A stretch of DNA of 64,000 nt, taken from Leguminivora glycinivorella (taxonomy: Eukaryota; Arthropoda; Insecta; Lepidoptera; Tortricidae). Location: NCBI RefSeq assembly GCF_023078275.1, contig NC_062977.1:16203118-16267117 (forward strand). Direction: 5' to 3'. A program made the position numbers and the translations under genes. Below, piece by piece: positions 11,973 through 23,118 of this stretch. Every line of letters starts with the position of its first letter. The stretch's first letter is position 1. The notes below the pieces were generated by a model. That model was given only the letters and a program-made list of their open reading frames with translations, had not been told where the DNA came from and searched no databases.

Positions 11973-13035
11973 CGGGGCCTGTACTGGCAGGCGTATCTAC
12001 CGATATAAGATGGTATGTCATTTAAGGTTAGATTTAAAAAAAATGGCGTCATCATGAAGAGCAAGCCCGGTCTCGTGTAGCCTATCGCGGCATTCGCGGC
12101 GGTTCGTCCTTTTAGAACGTTTTGTAAGTGCGATAAAGACGCACCGATGTAATAGGCTATATTATAGTGTGCTAAGCCCGCAGGTTTTGTGAATTGACCG
12201 TGTTACCCACGTGTTACATGGGGGACACGCAAATTGGAAATGTCCGCTCCCTAATCAAATCGAACCTGAGTAGTGAACGCACGTTGGGCAATGGACAAAT
12301 TGGACTAAAAATAAATCTTTTATGACTTAGGATTAGGACGGATCAACTACAATCATCTAAATAGCTACTTTGATATCCATAGTATGTTTGATTAGGCAGG
12401 TAGATTTTCATTGGGTTAGCATGGTTCTTGTGCCCTATTTATAGGCAGGTGCCTACGACATATGTATGTACCTTAATCCAAGTTCCTTCATGATACGAGT
12501 AGATATTAACTCTTAGGAATTACATATTTTCTTACTTGACTTGCCTATGGCTACCTACGTCTTTTAGAAAATGTAAATGGAATGTAACAATCATTTAACT
12601 AAAAAAAAACTATTTTTTTAAATTATTATTATTGCAAATGGACTTACTCTTGGCCACAGACTAGCCATAGGCAAAGACGTGGCCTACCATAGAAATGTAC
12701 CTATTTAAAATTCTCTTTTGCCTTTGATAAACAAAGGCAAACTTTGTTTTAAAGGCTCATGACAAAGCAACGGTGGAAACCTGCCATGGTAATGCCAGAA
12801 AATTTTAAATCCATTTTTTTCGATATAATCTCTCAATCGTATCCAAATCATATTTTATGTTCAATAAAAAATGGATCGATTACACATTTCACGCGCGCGT
12901 GACTGTAACGTTATTTGTTACTTTCACGTTATAACAGGCAAGTGGTAAATTGTTCATACGTGAGATCAGATTACAGTAAAAACAATCATTGATTGTTAAA
13001 CTGTTATTGGGTTCTAAGGTACTAGGTTTGTTTTT
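11973..13035. other. No recognisable feature
   Basis: AT-rich with scattered short inverted repeats (for example around 12540-12680, where GCCTATGGCTA recurs in inverse form). No gene-like structure. Confidence 0.35.
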
Positions 13036-13212
13036 ACATCATTCATCATTTCGGCCATTAATCGCCCACTGCTGAGCAAAGGCCTCTCTTCGCGTACGCC
13101 ACTGATCTCAGTCCTGGGCTAATCTCATCCAGAAGTGCCCCGCAGTTTGTCGAATGTCGTCCACCCAACGAGCCAACGGATGCCAGGCGCTTCTTACATT
13201 CGATAGCGGTCA
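13036..13212 (-). pseudogene. RTE-type LINE C-terminus fragment
   Basis: The minus strand reads RWVDDIRQTAGHFWMRLAQD, an in-frame stop, then DQWRTR, and after a small gap EAFAQQWAINGRNDE followed by stops. This is the terminal segment of RTE-type LINE polyproteins, just after the RT. It is a dead 5'-truncated copy. A weaker relative is at 1479-1640. A family-B SINE lies 220 bases downstream on the plus strand. Confidence 0.65.
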
Positions 13213-13433
13213 CCATTCGGTCAACATTTTGGTCCACCTGCCATCACTCTGCCTGGCAACATGCCCCGCCCGGCGCTATTCCATTTGAGTTTGGAAATGA
13301 CGTAACCCACGTCCTGCACCTTATTTTTACAATGTTTTAAAAAAATTGCGCACCTTATCTTATATCTGCGAGGGCCCTTACGGATACACTTCGAATTATA
13401 GGGATCTTTACTGTTAATACCAATAGTACATAC

Positions 13434-13652
13434 TTTCGGTGAAGGAAAACATCGTGAGGAAACCGGACTAATTCCAATAAGGCCTATTAACCAATGGGAT
13501 GAAGGTCAGATCGCAGTCGTTTTCGTAAAACTATTGCCTATGCCTACCTGCCTACGTCAAGTCTTAGGATTAGTTGTCACAGCGAACCCCAGGCTCCCAT
13601 GAGCCGTGGCGGGAAATGCCGATGCCGGGATAATTCAAGGAGGATGATGACT
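13434..13652 (+). mobile_element. SINE family B, head missing
   Basis: It begins in the body of the family (CGGTGAAGGAAAACATCGTG), continues GGAAACCGGACTAATTCC, and ends with the CCATGAGCCGTGGCGGGAAA module and the GGATGATGA tail. The tRNA-like head is absent. Confidence 0.7.
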
Positions 13653-14690
13653 ATGCATACTTACGCCCGCATAGTCTGGTTCTTCCCAATGCATAGCCGG
13701 CTGGGAATAGGTACGCTTATTTCATGATGTGAGAGTTGTGTCTGTCTAAAAATGCGGCAAGCTACAATTAATCCCAAAGTTTAGCTGTGCGATGTAGGAA
13801 ACTTTTGAAGAAACGCATAGCTGAGTACTGTCACCTAGAAAGTCCCATTAGATGATATTATTGTTGGGATTAACCAATTCCTCATAATTAAAGACATATT
13901 TTTTTACCTTACATTTAGAGGTTCATATTATTTATGTAAATAAATAAACTCCGAACAAAAATTAGTGAAATTAACGATTTACGACATTTTGTGTCGGACA
14001 TTGCGTGAATTCCGCCAAAGAAATTCGCAGCCAAATTCCTAACACGTTAATGAAGAACATTACAGAAGAAAAACAAAACGGACAATAATAAATAAATAAA
14101 TAAAAACTCTTGAAAAAAATTTTATATATCGGATATCACTATTTTTTACAATCTGAGCGATAATAATCTGAGCTCTGGACTTTCCCCATCTCAAATTGAA
14201 ACCGCGCCATATGTGTTTTTTTTTTAGGAATGATCCTCCCTCACGGGATAATTTCCCGAAAAGATACGGAGTTGAATCTCTATAAACAGCCTTTTTTATA
14301 TCAATAAAAAAATGTTTCATAGCTAAAACTTATAAAACAGTAGTTTTCCTTCATAAACTGTGCTGTGTGTAGTGCAGATTCCATCACTTCACGTTCCGAT
14401 GATTTTTGCGATTCATACAATGTACACATCTGATGTCAGGACGGGTCATCTCTCTCAATGTATTGTCCTCAAAATAACTATAGTTCGCACACTCTTCAAT
14501 CAGAGATAAACATTGAAACGGGATCTAAGAAACTGTAAAGGCTTGGGTGCAATTAACAAAAAATTGGGTTAAAATGGTGCAACGATTCATGCACCAATGC
14601 TTTAGTGGTTATGAATTACTGAAAATAACTATGTTAATTAGTACATTGATTAAAGTTACTTTGAATACGTAGGTAGGACCTCTCATGAAC
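13653..14690. other. No recognisable feature
   Basis: AT-rich, with no exon-like or RNA-like structure and no repeat that I can match to another place in the window. Confidence 0.35.
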
Positions 14691-14994
14691 TGGGCCATTT
14701 TTTTTTTCAAAGTTATCCACCCCAATTTTTTTGTAACATGGGTATTTTTTACGCGATTCATACTCAGAGTCGCGAGGTCTTTCGATCTTGATAGGAGGAA
14801 AAAAATGTCCCAAGATTATTCCGTTACCGCCATACAAAATGTATGAAAAAATGGTAACGGAATGGGAAAAAACCTTGGGACACTTTTTTTCTCCTATTAA
14901 GATTGAAAGAGCTCGCGATTCTGAGTGGAAACCACATAAAAAAATCTAAATGAAAAAAAGTGGGGTGAACAAATTTGAAAAAAAAAATGGCCCA
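14691..14994. mobile_element. 304-bp palindromic MITE
   Basis: The ends TGGGCCATTTTTTTTTTCAA and its reverse complement (AAAAAAATGGCCCA) enclose arms that pair with scattered mismatches throughout: AAGGAGGAAAAAAATGTCCC-type blocks face ATTCCGTTACC in a central hairpin near 14820-14860. No ORF. Part of one arm also resembles the sequence near 21830-21890. Confidence 0.7.
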
Positions 14995-15017
14995 ACTATT
15001 ACATTAATGACATTTTA

Positions 15018-15135
15018 GGCCCACTTGCACCAACCACTTAACTCAGGGTTAGTGGGCTGTCAACTGTCAAATTCCATATAAAATGGTGGGTTAACTCTCG
15101 GGTTAACCCTCCATTTTCGTTGGTGCAAGTAGCTC
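15018..15135. mobile_element. MITE, GGGCCACTTGCACCAA type
   Basis: The ends are GGCCCACTTGCACCAA and its complement. The centre carries a GTTAGTGGGCTGTCAACTGT block and a second internal inverted repeat of GGGTTAACC. It is shared with 19827 and 20447. Here the flanks (TTTA / CTAA) are degenerate. Confidence 0.75.
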
Positions 15136-16873
15136 TAAGCGAATTTGACCTTAATAAAAATGTCATGGATTTCGAGATTTGAGAGAGAGATTTGATTAGG
15201 TACTTACTTAAAATACTTGTAATGAAATATTTTTTTTTTATTTAATTCGTTATAATAATCAACTTTTAACACATCAACTTTCTACTTTGTTTTATTCAAG
15301 TACAAAACATGACACTGGCTCTAACTTTTTGTTTGTGCATGGAATGCATATTAAGTATTTCATTTTTATGTTTACAATGAATCGCAAAATACTAGACACT
15401 CAATTATTTTTAATTTTACCGTCATACAAGACGGAAAAGATTCCACATTTATGTTTATCACACATTTATATTAAACTATGAATACATAATTATATATATT
15501 TTATATAAGGAAATTACAAGTTCCTTTTAAACTAGGAAGTGTGCATGTACTATGCACATTATTATGGTTTTTATATGTATTTTTATTTCGTTGCTCTCGC
15601 AGCAATGGTATTTAAAATGACATCGAATGTGATCTAAATTCATTAATATACTTACCTTATTTGTTTCCGTTGGAAATGTGTTCATGTTGACGTGAGCTAT
15701 TACTTTTTTTATAAATCGCTCTTTGTGTATCTTTGTAATGTAACAACCTGAAACATTAAATTTAAACAAAAGTAAGTGAATCATTAAACTTAAATAAGTA
15801 GGTAAGTACTTAGCAGTGGCGGCTGGTGAAAATTCATAATCCTACGGACTAAATTGACAAATGACTGACAGGTAAAATGATACCAGGAACAGCAAAATTA
15901 AAATAGGGAAGGGTATATGTCGATAACAATATATCGACAAGTTGTAAAGTACATACACAGACAAGTTTAAATCAAGAATAAGTATATTAGTTTCAAATAA
16001 GAGGTACACATTTTGGTTTGTTCTATGTATCTTCGAGGTAGTGGATGGATGCCACGCATTTTTACCCACTAGTTTTAAAACATAAAAAGGTTTCCGAGCC
16101 TGTAGGTAAAAAATAAAATACCATGTCCGACGATAATCAATTATCTGTCACGCTATGGCAAGTATGTCATAAATATCTATATAATTTTCGAATAATATTA
16201 TTGCTGCTTCGAAATAAAAAAAATATCTCTAATTAGCGGTCTACAGACCTTTTTATCTGTCGAATACACAGAAAAAGTTGGTATATTGATTAGCCGATCA
16301 AATTGCCAATTTCATTGTCCCGTCTGGGTGCACCTTAAATCTACGATGTAATCATAATTTTAATATCGATAAGAACGACACTGGCCAAACTGTGGCAACA
16401 TTCGTTCACACTTACTTGTCAATTTGGTCCGTAGGTTTATGGATTTTACTTAGGAAACACTGAGCAAAACGAATCCTACCTTAACATTAGGTACTTTACT
16501 AGTAATCAGTTTTAGGCAAGCCGGTGGGAATCGGCTGGACCAGCCGCTGATGGTACTTTTTGGTAGATTCAGTTCCACGTTGATGAGTTAGTTCAGTTAG
16601 TCAGTCAGTTTAAATACATACAGAGAGTCTTTATAGAAAGGAAATAGTTCCTAAAATCCTATTTTTATGTATCAACGCATGTCAATAGACAATATAACAT
16701 ATGTACTAGCAATCCTAAATCGCTGCGCGTGAGTACATGTGTTGTATTCGAGAAACGACGCGTGCGCAACCAAGCGTGTACGATTTAGCAACAAAAAAAT
16801 TACAAGCTGTTTCATACGAGTTATATTTTTTTCCAGAAATCTCAAGTTTCAGGCAGTGCAAGGAATGATTGCA
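15136..16873. other. No recognisable feature
   Basis: AT-rich sequence. Chance ORFs up to about 85 codons have no motif and a biased F/I/Y/N composition, as expected from AT-rich DNA. Confidence 0.35.
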
Positions 16874-17277
16874 ATTAGGAATGAAAATGATATAAACGTA
16901 TGGAAACGGATTATATCGCGTATAATGAACATACGCGATAATATAATCCGTTTCCATAGTTTTATTTCGTGAGTACCCATGTGGTGACGGGTTAAGAATT
17001 TCACCACCCCCTTTCTTCCCGTGGGTGTCGTAGAAGGCGACTGTGGGATATGGGTTAAATTGTGGCGTAGGCGAGAGGCTAGCAACCTGTCACTGCAATG
17101 TCACAGTTTCGTTTTCATTCAACCCCTTGTTTGCCAAGAGTGGCACTATAACTTTAGCAGTTTCATGTGCTCTGCCTACCCCTTTATGGGAAACAGGCGT
17201 GATTGTATGTATGTATGTATGTATGTATTTCATGAGTAACTATCGCGGTAACCGAAGACAATATTAGGAATGAAAAT
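16874..17277. mobile_element. Penelope-like remnant, 15-bp target duplication, nested repeat
   Basis: The perfect 15-bp repeats ATTAGGAATGAAAAT at 16874-16888 and 17263-17277 flank the block. Inside the left part, two Penelope-type tips (GGAAACGGATTATATCGCG and its inverse) face each other around a 9-base spacer. At the right is GAGTAACTATCGCGGTAACC...GACAATATTA. The same sequence runs uninterrupted, reverse-complemented, at 58148-58195. The gap between the two parts is filled by the family-F repeat at 16976-17225. It is an internally deleted Penelope-like insertion later hit by another element. Confidence 0.75.
16976..17225 (+). mobile_element. Interspersed repeat family F, nested copy
   Basis: It begins CCCATGTGGTGACGGGTTAA, runs through TTTCACCACCCCCTTTCTTC, TGTGGGATATGGGTTAAATT and CATGTGCTCTGCCTACC, and ends GATTGTATGTATG with (GTAT)n. 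It is nearly identical to 49155-49400. It is flanked by TATTTCGTGAGTA (16963-16975) and TATTTCATGAGTA (17226-17238), a 13-bp target duplication with one mismatch inside the Penelope-like tip. No long ORF, so probably a SINE or LINE 3' tail. Confidence 0.75.
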
Positions 17278-17312
17278 CTTTATTTTATGCGTATTCCCAT
17301 TGTGTTAGTAAC

Positions 17313-17471
17313 AAAGTGTTACGCCGTGGCTTGCGTGGGCGACGGCCGCGCGATGGTCGCGCGACGGCGATGCGACGCATACGAAATCAAACCTTATCGA
17401 TATGGAAGTATGAGACGCGACGGCGACGGTCGCGCGACGGTCGCGCGACCGTCGCCCACGCAAGACACGGC
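17313..17471. mobile_element. GC-rich palindromic MITE with 9-bp flanking repeat
   Basis: The arms GCCGTGGCTTGCGTGGGCGA (from 17323) and GTCGCCCACGCAAGACACGGC (to 17471) are inverted repeats, and the interior is CGCGACGGTCG-rich. The 9-base word GTTAGTAAC occurs at 17304-17312 and again at 17472-17480, consistent with a target duplication. The ten bases AAAGTGTTAC lie between the left copy and the arm. Its GC content is far above the surroundings. No coding sequence is apparent. Confidence 0.65.
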
Positions 17472-17480
17472 GTTAGTAAC

Positions 17481-18329
17481 TACTTTATTTTAGCTATAAT
17501 AAATATTGGAAAATAAATTAAAAGATAACATAGGTAACCACAATTCAAGCTACCAAGACCTTACTTTAACACTATAGATAGACTAACACATATCAGTCAA
17601 TAAGCGTTTTGCTACATAAGAACTTTAAGATAGGTACGTAAAACATTATCTCTAGACTAATACGATGTGGATCGTAATAAAACGGTGTCAAAAACGACGC
17701 TTCTTCAGACAAAAATGGTATTGACGTAGCACGTGGGCCGTCGGTGTTTGTTAAAACCGGAAAACGCTCACCCTAAAATCCAAAAGATTGCGAAAATTCG
17801 GTTTATCTCAACATTATTTAATATGCAATACTGCAACACCAGTTCACAAAACTGTGGGCGCTCGGACACCAGGATTTTCCTTACCGCTTTCACTGTATGC
17901 GCGCGATTGCTCCACATCCTAAAACTAAAAGTCGTATGTCCTACATATTTCAAAGTGACATAGGCCGTTTTGATTCCGAGTGGTAGAATTGCATGATTAC
18001 CCGAGATATCGTTGAGCAAGCGCTTTGATACGAGCGCTAACTCCACATCAAATGTTTTGCACTTGCAATTTGTATAAATCTTTGTTCCTCATCTAGAATT
18101 GCCTACAACTACAATTACTTATTCTATGAGGACTTTTATAGCTCTTTTAATAGATAGTATGTAGTAGTAAAACACTTAATTTTACAAAAAAAGGAATCAT
18201 AATAAGAAAAACATCACTTGACATTACAAACACGTAATGATAAAGACGAACTTATCCCAATAAGGAACTTCTTACCATTTTTTACGAGTTGCATTTACAA
18301 TTTTTTTAACGTATATTAAGTAGAAAAAC
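17481..18329. other. No recognisable feature
   Basis: AT-rich DNA with two overlapping chance frames on opposite strands near 17768-18046. Neither carries a motif. Confidence 0.35.
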
Positions 18330-18945
18330 CGGGCAAGAGCGTGTCGGGCCACGCTCAGTGTAGGGTTCCGTGGTTTCCCGTCCTTTTTTCAAAAACTGTT
18401 CTACCTATCAAGTTCAAAACAATTTTCCTAAAAAGTCTTTATAAAGTTCTACTTTTGTGATTTTTTTCATATTTTTTAAACTTATGGTTCAGAAGTTAGA
18501 GAGGGGACACATTTTTTTTTTACTTTTTTGTAGCGATTATTTCGGAAAATATTAACATTCATACATATAATCACGCCTGTGTTCCATAAAGGGGTAGGCA
18601 GAGCACATGAATACTAAGTTTCAGTGCCACTCTTAGCAAAAAGGGGTTGAAAGAAATCCAAAAAAATGATTTTTGAAAACCCCTATTCATTTTTAAATAC
18701 CTATCCAGCAATTTCTCACACGTTAGGGTTGAAATGAAAAAAAAACACTCCCCACTTTACGTGTAGGGGTGGTACCCGCCTAATAAAACATTTTTTCGAC
18801 TTTTTATTTTACCACTTTGTCGGCGTGATTATTGGTACCAAACTTCAGCTTTCTAGTGCTAACGGTCACTACCGCGGACGGACGGACGGACAGACAGACA
18901 TGGCGAAACTATAAGGGTTCCTAGTGGACTACGGAACCCTAAAAA
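18330..18945. repeat. Long interspersed repeat (AGGGTTCCGT ends), interrupted
   Basis: It starts with CGTGTCGGGCCACGCTCAGT and TAGGGTTCCG and ends with a GGACGGACGGACAGACAGAC tract, a GAAACTATAAGGGTTCC block and ACGGAACCCTA. A related piece is at 33591-33760. The middle is split by a family-F fragment at 18562-18658. No coding sequence. Probably a non-autonomous element or LINE-derived tail. Confidence 0.6.
18562..18658 (-). repeat. Family F fragment (3' part)
   Basis: The reverse complement reads GGGGTT..TTGCTAAGAGTGGCACTGAA..CATGTGCTCTGCCTACCCCT and ends ACAGGCGTGATTATATGTATG. It matches the 3' half of the family. Confidence 0.7.
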
Positions 18946-19073
18946 GTGGTAATGCGTATTTGCTGTGTAACTTAGAGATATGACATTAGTGTGTACCTGC
19001 ATAACGATCTCGGGTTTAACAAGATGGAAAGGTTTATTTCGGCACCCTTGTATGTACAGGTTAACAGGCCCCG

Positions 19074-19215
19074 TAGCCGAATGGCATTTCTCCGACGCCA
19101 AACGAAAGCGATACGCCGCTGGCTCTGTCGCGCCAATACGCAAGCGCGATAGAGATAGATATCTACTAGCGCTTCGTTTCGTGAGCGTTTCGTGAGCGAT
19201 TGTGCCATTCGGCTA
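19074..19215. mobile_element. MITE, 142 bp, TAGCCGAATGG ends (second copy)
   Basis: The same length as, and the near-identical reverse complement of, 11831-11972. The terminal repeats TAGCCGAATGGC are intact. The similarity points to recent mobilisation by a transposase not encoded in this window. Confidence 0.8.
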
Positions 19216-19822
19216 GCCACCCTGGTCACATAGTAAAAATTGTGTTTTTGTTTATTACATAACATCATCGTCTAGAAAGCCTATAGAATTCTGAACGATT
19301 AAAATTAAACAGAAATGCAGTTTTTTCTTTATAGTTTTCTGAACACATATTTTCACTATACCTACTTAAGAAAATAAAATATTGACTTAGTACCTAGGTC
19401 GAAACACGGTAATTTATTATGGACTTGTGCAAATCAACGAGTTTTCCTTAGGTATAAACTCGTTTAAATCATTAAAATTCATTTTAAACGACTTTGTAAG
19501 CACTTTGTACTTAGCATGTATGTTTATAAACGTTTTTAAACCAACGATACATTTATTATTATTATTTTGTTTTAGACAGGCAGCTGATGCCGGTACCTAC
19601 GTCTAAATCATAGTTAATTTTGCACGATTTCATTTCTTAGATAGTTTGTCTATTTTTAAATTGATTAACACTGGTAGAGTTCACAACTAAAAATATATTT
19701 TTATGTATTTAAGCCCTTGTCCTAATTCAGTTGTTTATGTTATATTTAAAAGTTTTTTTTTTTTATTATATTTTTTATTATAATTTACTTATAATAATAT
19801 CAATATTTAATATTTAATGTCT
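19216..19822. other. No recognisable feature
   Basis: AT-rich sequence without a gene-like signal. Confidence 0.35.
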
Positions 19823-19936
19823 TTAAGGGCCACTTGCACCAATGAAAATGGAGGGTTAACCCACCATTTTATATGGAATTTGACAGATGACAGCCCACTA
19901 ACCCTGAGTTAATTGGTTGGTGCAAGTGGGCCTTAA
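19823..19936. mobile_element. MITE, GGGCCACTTGCACCAA type, TTAA flanks
   Basis: The element (19827-19932) lies between TTAA at 19823-19826 and TTAA at 19933-19936. Inverted ends are GGGCCACTTGCACCAA and TTGGTGCAAGTGGGCC. It is shorter than the 15018 copy because one of the inner repeats is missing. TTAA flanks suggest piggyBac-type mobilisation. Confidence 0.8.
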
Positions 19937-20442
19937 TATTGTGTTATGTTATGCCCTTTTATAGATTAGGTACAACAGTAATAAAACACATGTAATGATT
20001 AATTGCACAACTAAACATTAAAGCTTCAGACAGGTAATAAACCAGGTAGGTTCTTATCCTAGTTGTTTCAAATAATTATGTACCGGTTTATACATGAGTG
20101 AATCAACTTTTTCTTGCCTATTATTGCCATGGTTACGGTCCCCTGGGTCACGTTCGTTTTATGCAAAATTATGCTACTGAAATTATGCAAGAGTGCATGT
20201 AGTCCATGTTTGTAGGTGGCAAATTAAGGAAAGGGCTTGTCAACACCAGAAAAATGCATGTTTGCATAGTTTAAGTAGCATAATTTTGCATAAAACCAGC
20301 GTGACTCAGGAGGCCGTAACCATGGCAACAACAGGCAAGAAAAAGTTGATTCACCCACATATAATTACATACATATGTACCTACATAAACTCATGTCTGT
20401 ATTCCCAAAAACAGTAATAGATGTACACGAAACTGTGCTACT

Positions 20443-20555
20443 TTTAGGGCCACTTGGACCACCCGCTTAACTCAAGGTTAGTGGGCTGTCAACTGTCAAA
20501 TTCCATATAAAATGGTGGGTTAGCCCTCCATTTTCGGTGGTGCAAGTGACCTTTA
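20443..20555. mobile_element. MITE, GGGCCACTTGCACCAA type, TTTA flanks
   Basis: The element at 20447-20551 has TTTA on both sides, where the sister copy has TTAA. Ends are GGGCCACTTGGACCA and TGGTGCAAGTGACC. It is the same family as 15018 and 19827. Confidence 0.75.
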
Positions 20556-21130
20556 GCAATAAAGGGGATGAAAGAAAACGAAATTGTGATATTGCAAACG
20601 AAATTGTGTTTATAAAGATTTACGTAGTAACCATCTTTGCATACTTTTGTATTTTCAATACTTATTGTATTATGTAACCTTAGCCTTACCTTAGCATAGC
20701 TTTGCAAGTGTTATGTATTTTTACTGTTCTAAATTTTATGAACCTCCAGGTCTTTTTTAGAGTAAGTTTGCATGCGTATATTTATATGCACCCTTTTCAT
20801 ATGTATAAATGACTGTATGTGTTCTAAATAAATAAAATAAAAATAAATAAATAAATTGCAGTCACAAGTTGGTAGCTCATCGTCCACAACACACCTATTG
20901 AAGCCATATCGCATAGCATTTCCTTCTACATCAAAGCAATTATTATTATTGTATACATAAATAAGCAATTATTATTATTGTATACATAAATAATACGTTT
21001 TCGTACGTTTTTAAACCAACAACATTATATAAATTATTTTATAACCACACGCGATCTAGATTTAGTATGTCTAAAGATTGTAAGCAGCAATAGCTGTACC
21101 GCTGTTGTACTAGTCTGTAATAATAATTAT
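20556..21130. other. No gene; AT-rich with small tandem repeat
   Basis: A 33-base AATTATTATTATTGTATACA-type unit is repeated twice around 20938-20990. The last bases before 21131 are a TAATAATAATTA run, the insertion site of the LINE fragment that follows. Confidence 0.5.
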
Positions 21131-21390
21131 AGGCTGGATCAAGGGCCAGATGCAGAAGGCGGTGATCTTGGACACGGCGCGGATAGTCCGACGGTTCCTC
21201 TCTCTGTAGCCCCCTAACCACAGGCAGCTTGGTCCCTGCCCTGCTGATGGCGGCACCCTAGGTTAGGTTTTTTATAATATGTTTATATGTTTTTATATTG
21301 TTTTTTAAATGTTTTTATATTTTATTTTTAATTATATACATATTGTAAAACTAGTATTTTAAGAATAAAAATAAATACTGAACAATAATA
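21131..21390 (+). mobile_element. R4/Dong-like LINE, 3' end only (copy 3)
   Basis: The sequence matches the last 55 or so coding bases and the 3' untranslated region of the element at 52350-56318: GGATCAAGGGCCAGATGCAG through CCGACGGTTCCTCTCTCTG, then GGCGGCACCCTAGGTTAGGT and a T-rich tail. The frame ends at TAG where the other copies have CAG. It begins directly after TAATAATAATTAT and ends near AACAATAATA, so this short 5'-truncated copy also landed in a TAA-type site. More diverged, hence older, than copies 1 and 2. Confidence 0.85.
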
Positions 21391-22692
21391 TGTATAGTCA
21401 ACTGAGCGTTTTTTATTGATATTTTTAGTAGTGAATTGTTCGTTCTTTTTTTTAATTTTATTTTATTACAAGGAGATAAAACAGAAACATACTACTGAAG
21501 AATGTAACATGAAAAAATATACGTATCTAGTACAAAATGGATTAAAACGTTTCCTTAAAACATATCCCACTGAAAACATACGTGGTCTTAGAATCCCGAG
21601 CACTTTAATATCTCAATGAGAGAAAAACGTGCCCCAGAATTTCTGTACATTTTTGTTACTTTCCTATTTTGTTACCGCATAAACAAGCTTTATGACCAAC
21701 AAAAAGTATCCCATGGAAATACTTACTATAAAATAAAAAATGGTATACGTGATTTCGGGGTTGACCATAGTAAAAGTTTCTCAGTATCAAAACGGGTTAC
21801 AGTAAATGGTTTTCGTTAGTTTACATACTGTATGTAAAAAGTATATGGAAAATGGTAACACCTAAGAAAAAACGCATAGGACACTTTTTTTATAATGGGG
21901 GCTTAGTATAACGTCACTCTTCTGTATTATCATGATGCGTTCCGTTTGCTACACAGCGCAGCGTAAAGTAGGTATTGCTATGTTGTCTCGCGGCCTGTAC
22001 ATACACTACATACGACATAATCGTAGAATCAACGCTATTACATCAAAGAGATCCCAATACGTCGTTTTTTGTTCAAATTTCTCTTACTCCGGTACACACG
22101 CACCCATACTGTTCCCACGCAAATTATGTCACGTAATTGTGTGATCTTCTAGGTCTGTAGCCAAGAATACAACCGTTGACGCGCCGTATTCCGTGTTCCA
22201 TCGTAGTTATCTCTATCTCTCTTTCTTATTGGTGCGACAGAGCCAGTTGCATATCAATCGCCACCGATTGCGCCTTTTGCTAGAGGTTTTGATTTTCTTT
22301 GAAATTACACGGATAATAAATATTCAATGCTTCATTTGTTCCATTCTATCACTTACAACTATTGTTATAGTATTTATGACTGCCGCTTTAGTTGCACGAT
22401 ACTATATCTAATAGGTTCTGTCGTAAAGTCATTGATAGAGACTTTACAACCTTAAATACGATAAATGGTATTTTTTGCAATACAGGTAGGTAAGTCTGGT
22501 ACCCAATCAGGTAACAAACGGAACAGATGTTCTTTAGAAATGGCAGTGAATTGTCAGAACTTACCTGACGTGGTCATTTTATATCATTAGACTTTTTTAT
22601 ACATCTGTATTTATAAAAAATTTCTTCCACTAGTTTATGCCGGTAACATTCGACTTTAGTTTTAAAAATATAGTTCAGTAAATGGATGAGCG
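21391..22692. other. No recognisable gene
   Basis: The stretch near 22195-22270 (CTATCTCTCT, GCGACAGAGCCAG) resembles the interior of the TAGCCGAATGG MITE family and may be a decayed copy. Otherwise AT-rich, nothing identified. Confidence 0.3.
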
Positions 22693-23118
22693 TTAAGAGG
22701 TGTAGAGGGAAGGGCTTGGAACACAATTTTTGACCCTGTAACTTTGTTGGAACTAGATAGGAGGTAAACATATCAAAAGTCCCGGACCATAGCCCTTCCG
22801 CTGGGAGGGAGGGAGGGGTTTAAAGGATCCATTTTTCGGTTTTTCATAAGCGGACATTTCGAAAACTATCAGAGATATTGACAAACTTTCATAGTAAAAC
22901 ATGTAGTAAATTTATTAAGCTTTAATATTGTAGAATAAGTCATGTCGGTAGGACGCATAGTTTCAAGGATAAACGCAATAAAATGGGTCCTTTAAACCCC
23001 TCCCCCCAGCGGGAGGGTTATGGTCCGAGACTTTTGATATGATTATCTCCTGTATAGTCCCAATAAATTTACAGGGTCAAACATTGTGTTCCAGGCCATT
23101 CCCTCTACACCTTTTTAT
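22693..23118. mobile_element. Long palindromic MITE, ~425 bp
   Basis: Left arm blocks GAGGTGTAGAGGGAAGGGC, AGTCCCGGACCATAGCCC, GGGAGGGAGGGAGGGGTTTA and GGATCCATTTT are mirrored, reverse-complemented, at the right end: AAATGGGTCCTTTAAACCCC, GGGTTATGGTCC and CCATTCCCTCTACACC. It would form a long imperfect stem. No ORF. Terminal motif and target duplication are not clear. Confidence 0.65.

Noticed and set aside
17287..17516. Arg-rich ORFs near 17.3-17.5 kb
   Set aside because: They lie inside a GC-rich palindromic element and reflect CGCGACGG repeats.
18859..19268. Overlapping ORFs around the 19.1-kb MITE (and a 105-codon frame at 11691)
   Set aside because: They cross MITE ends and are repeated only because the MITE is.
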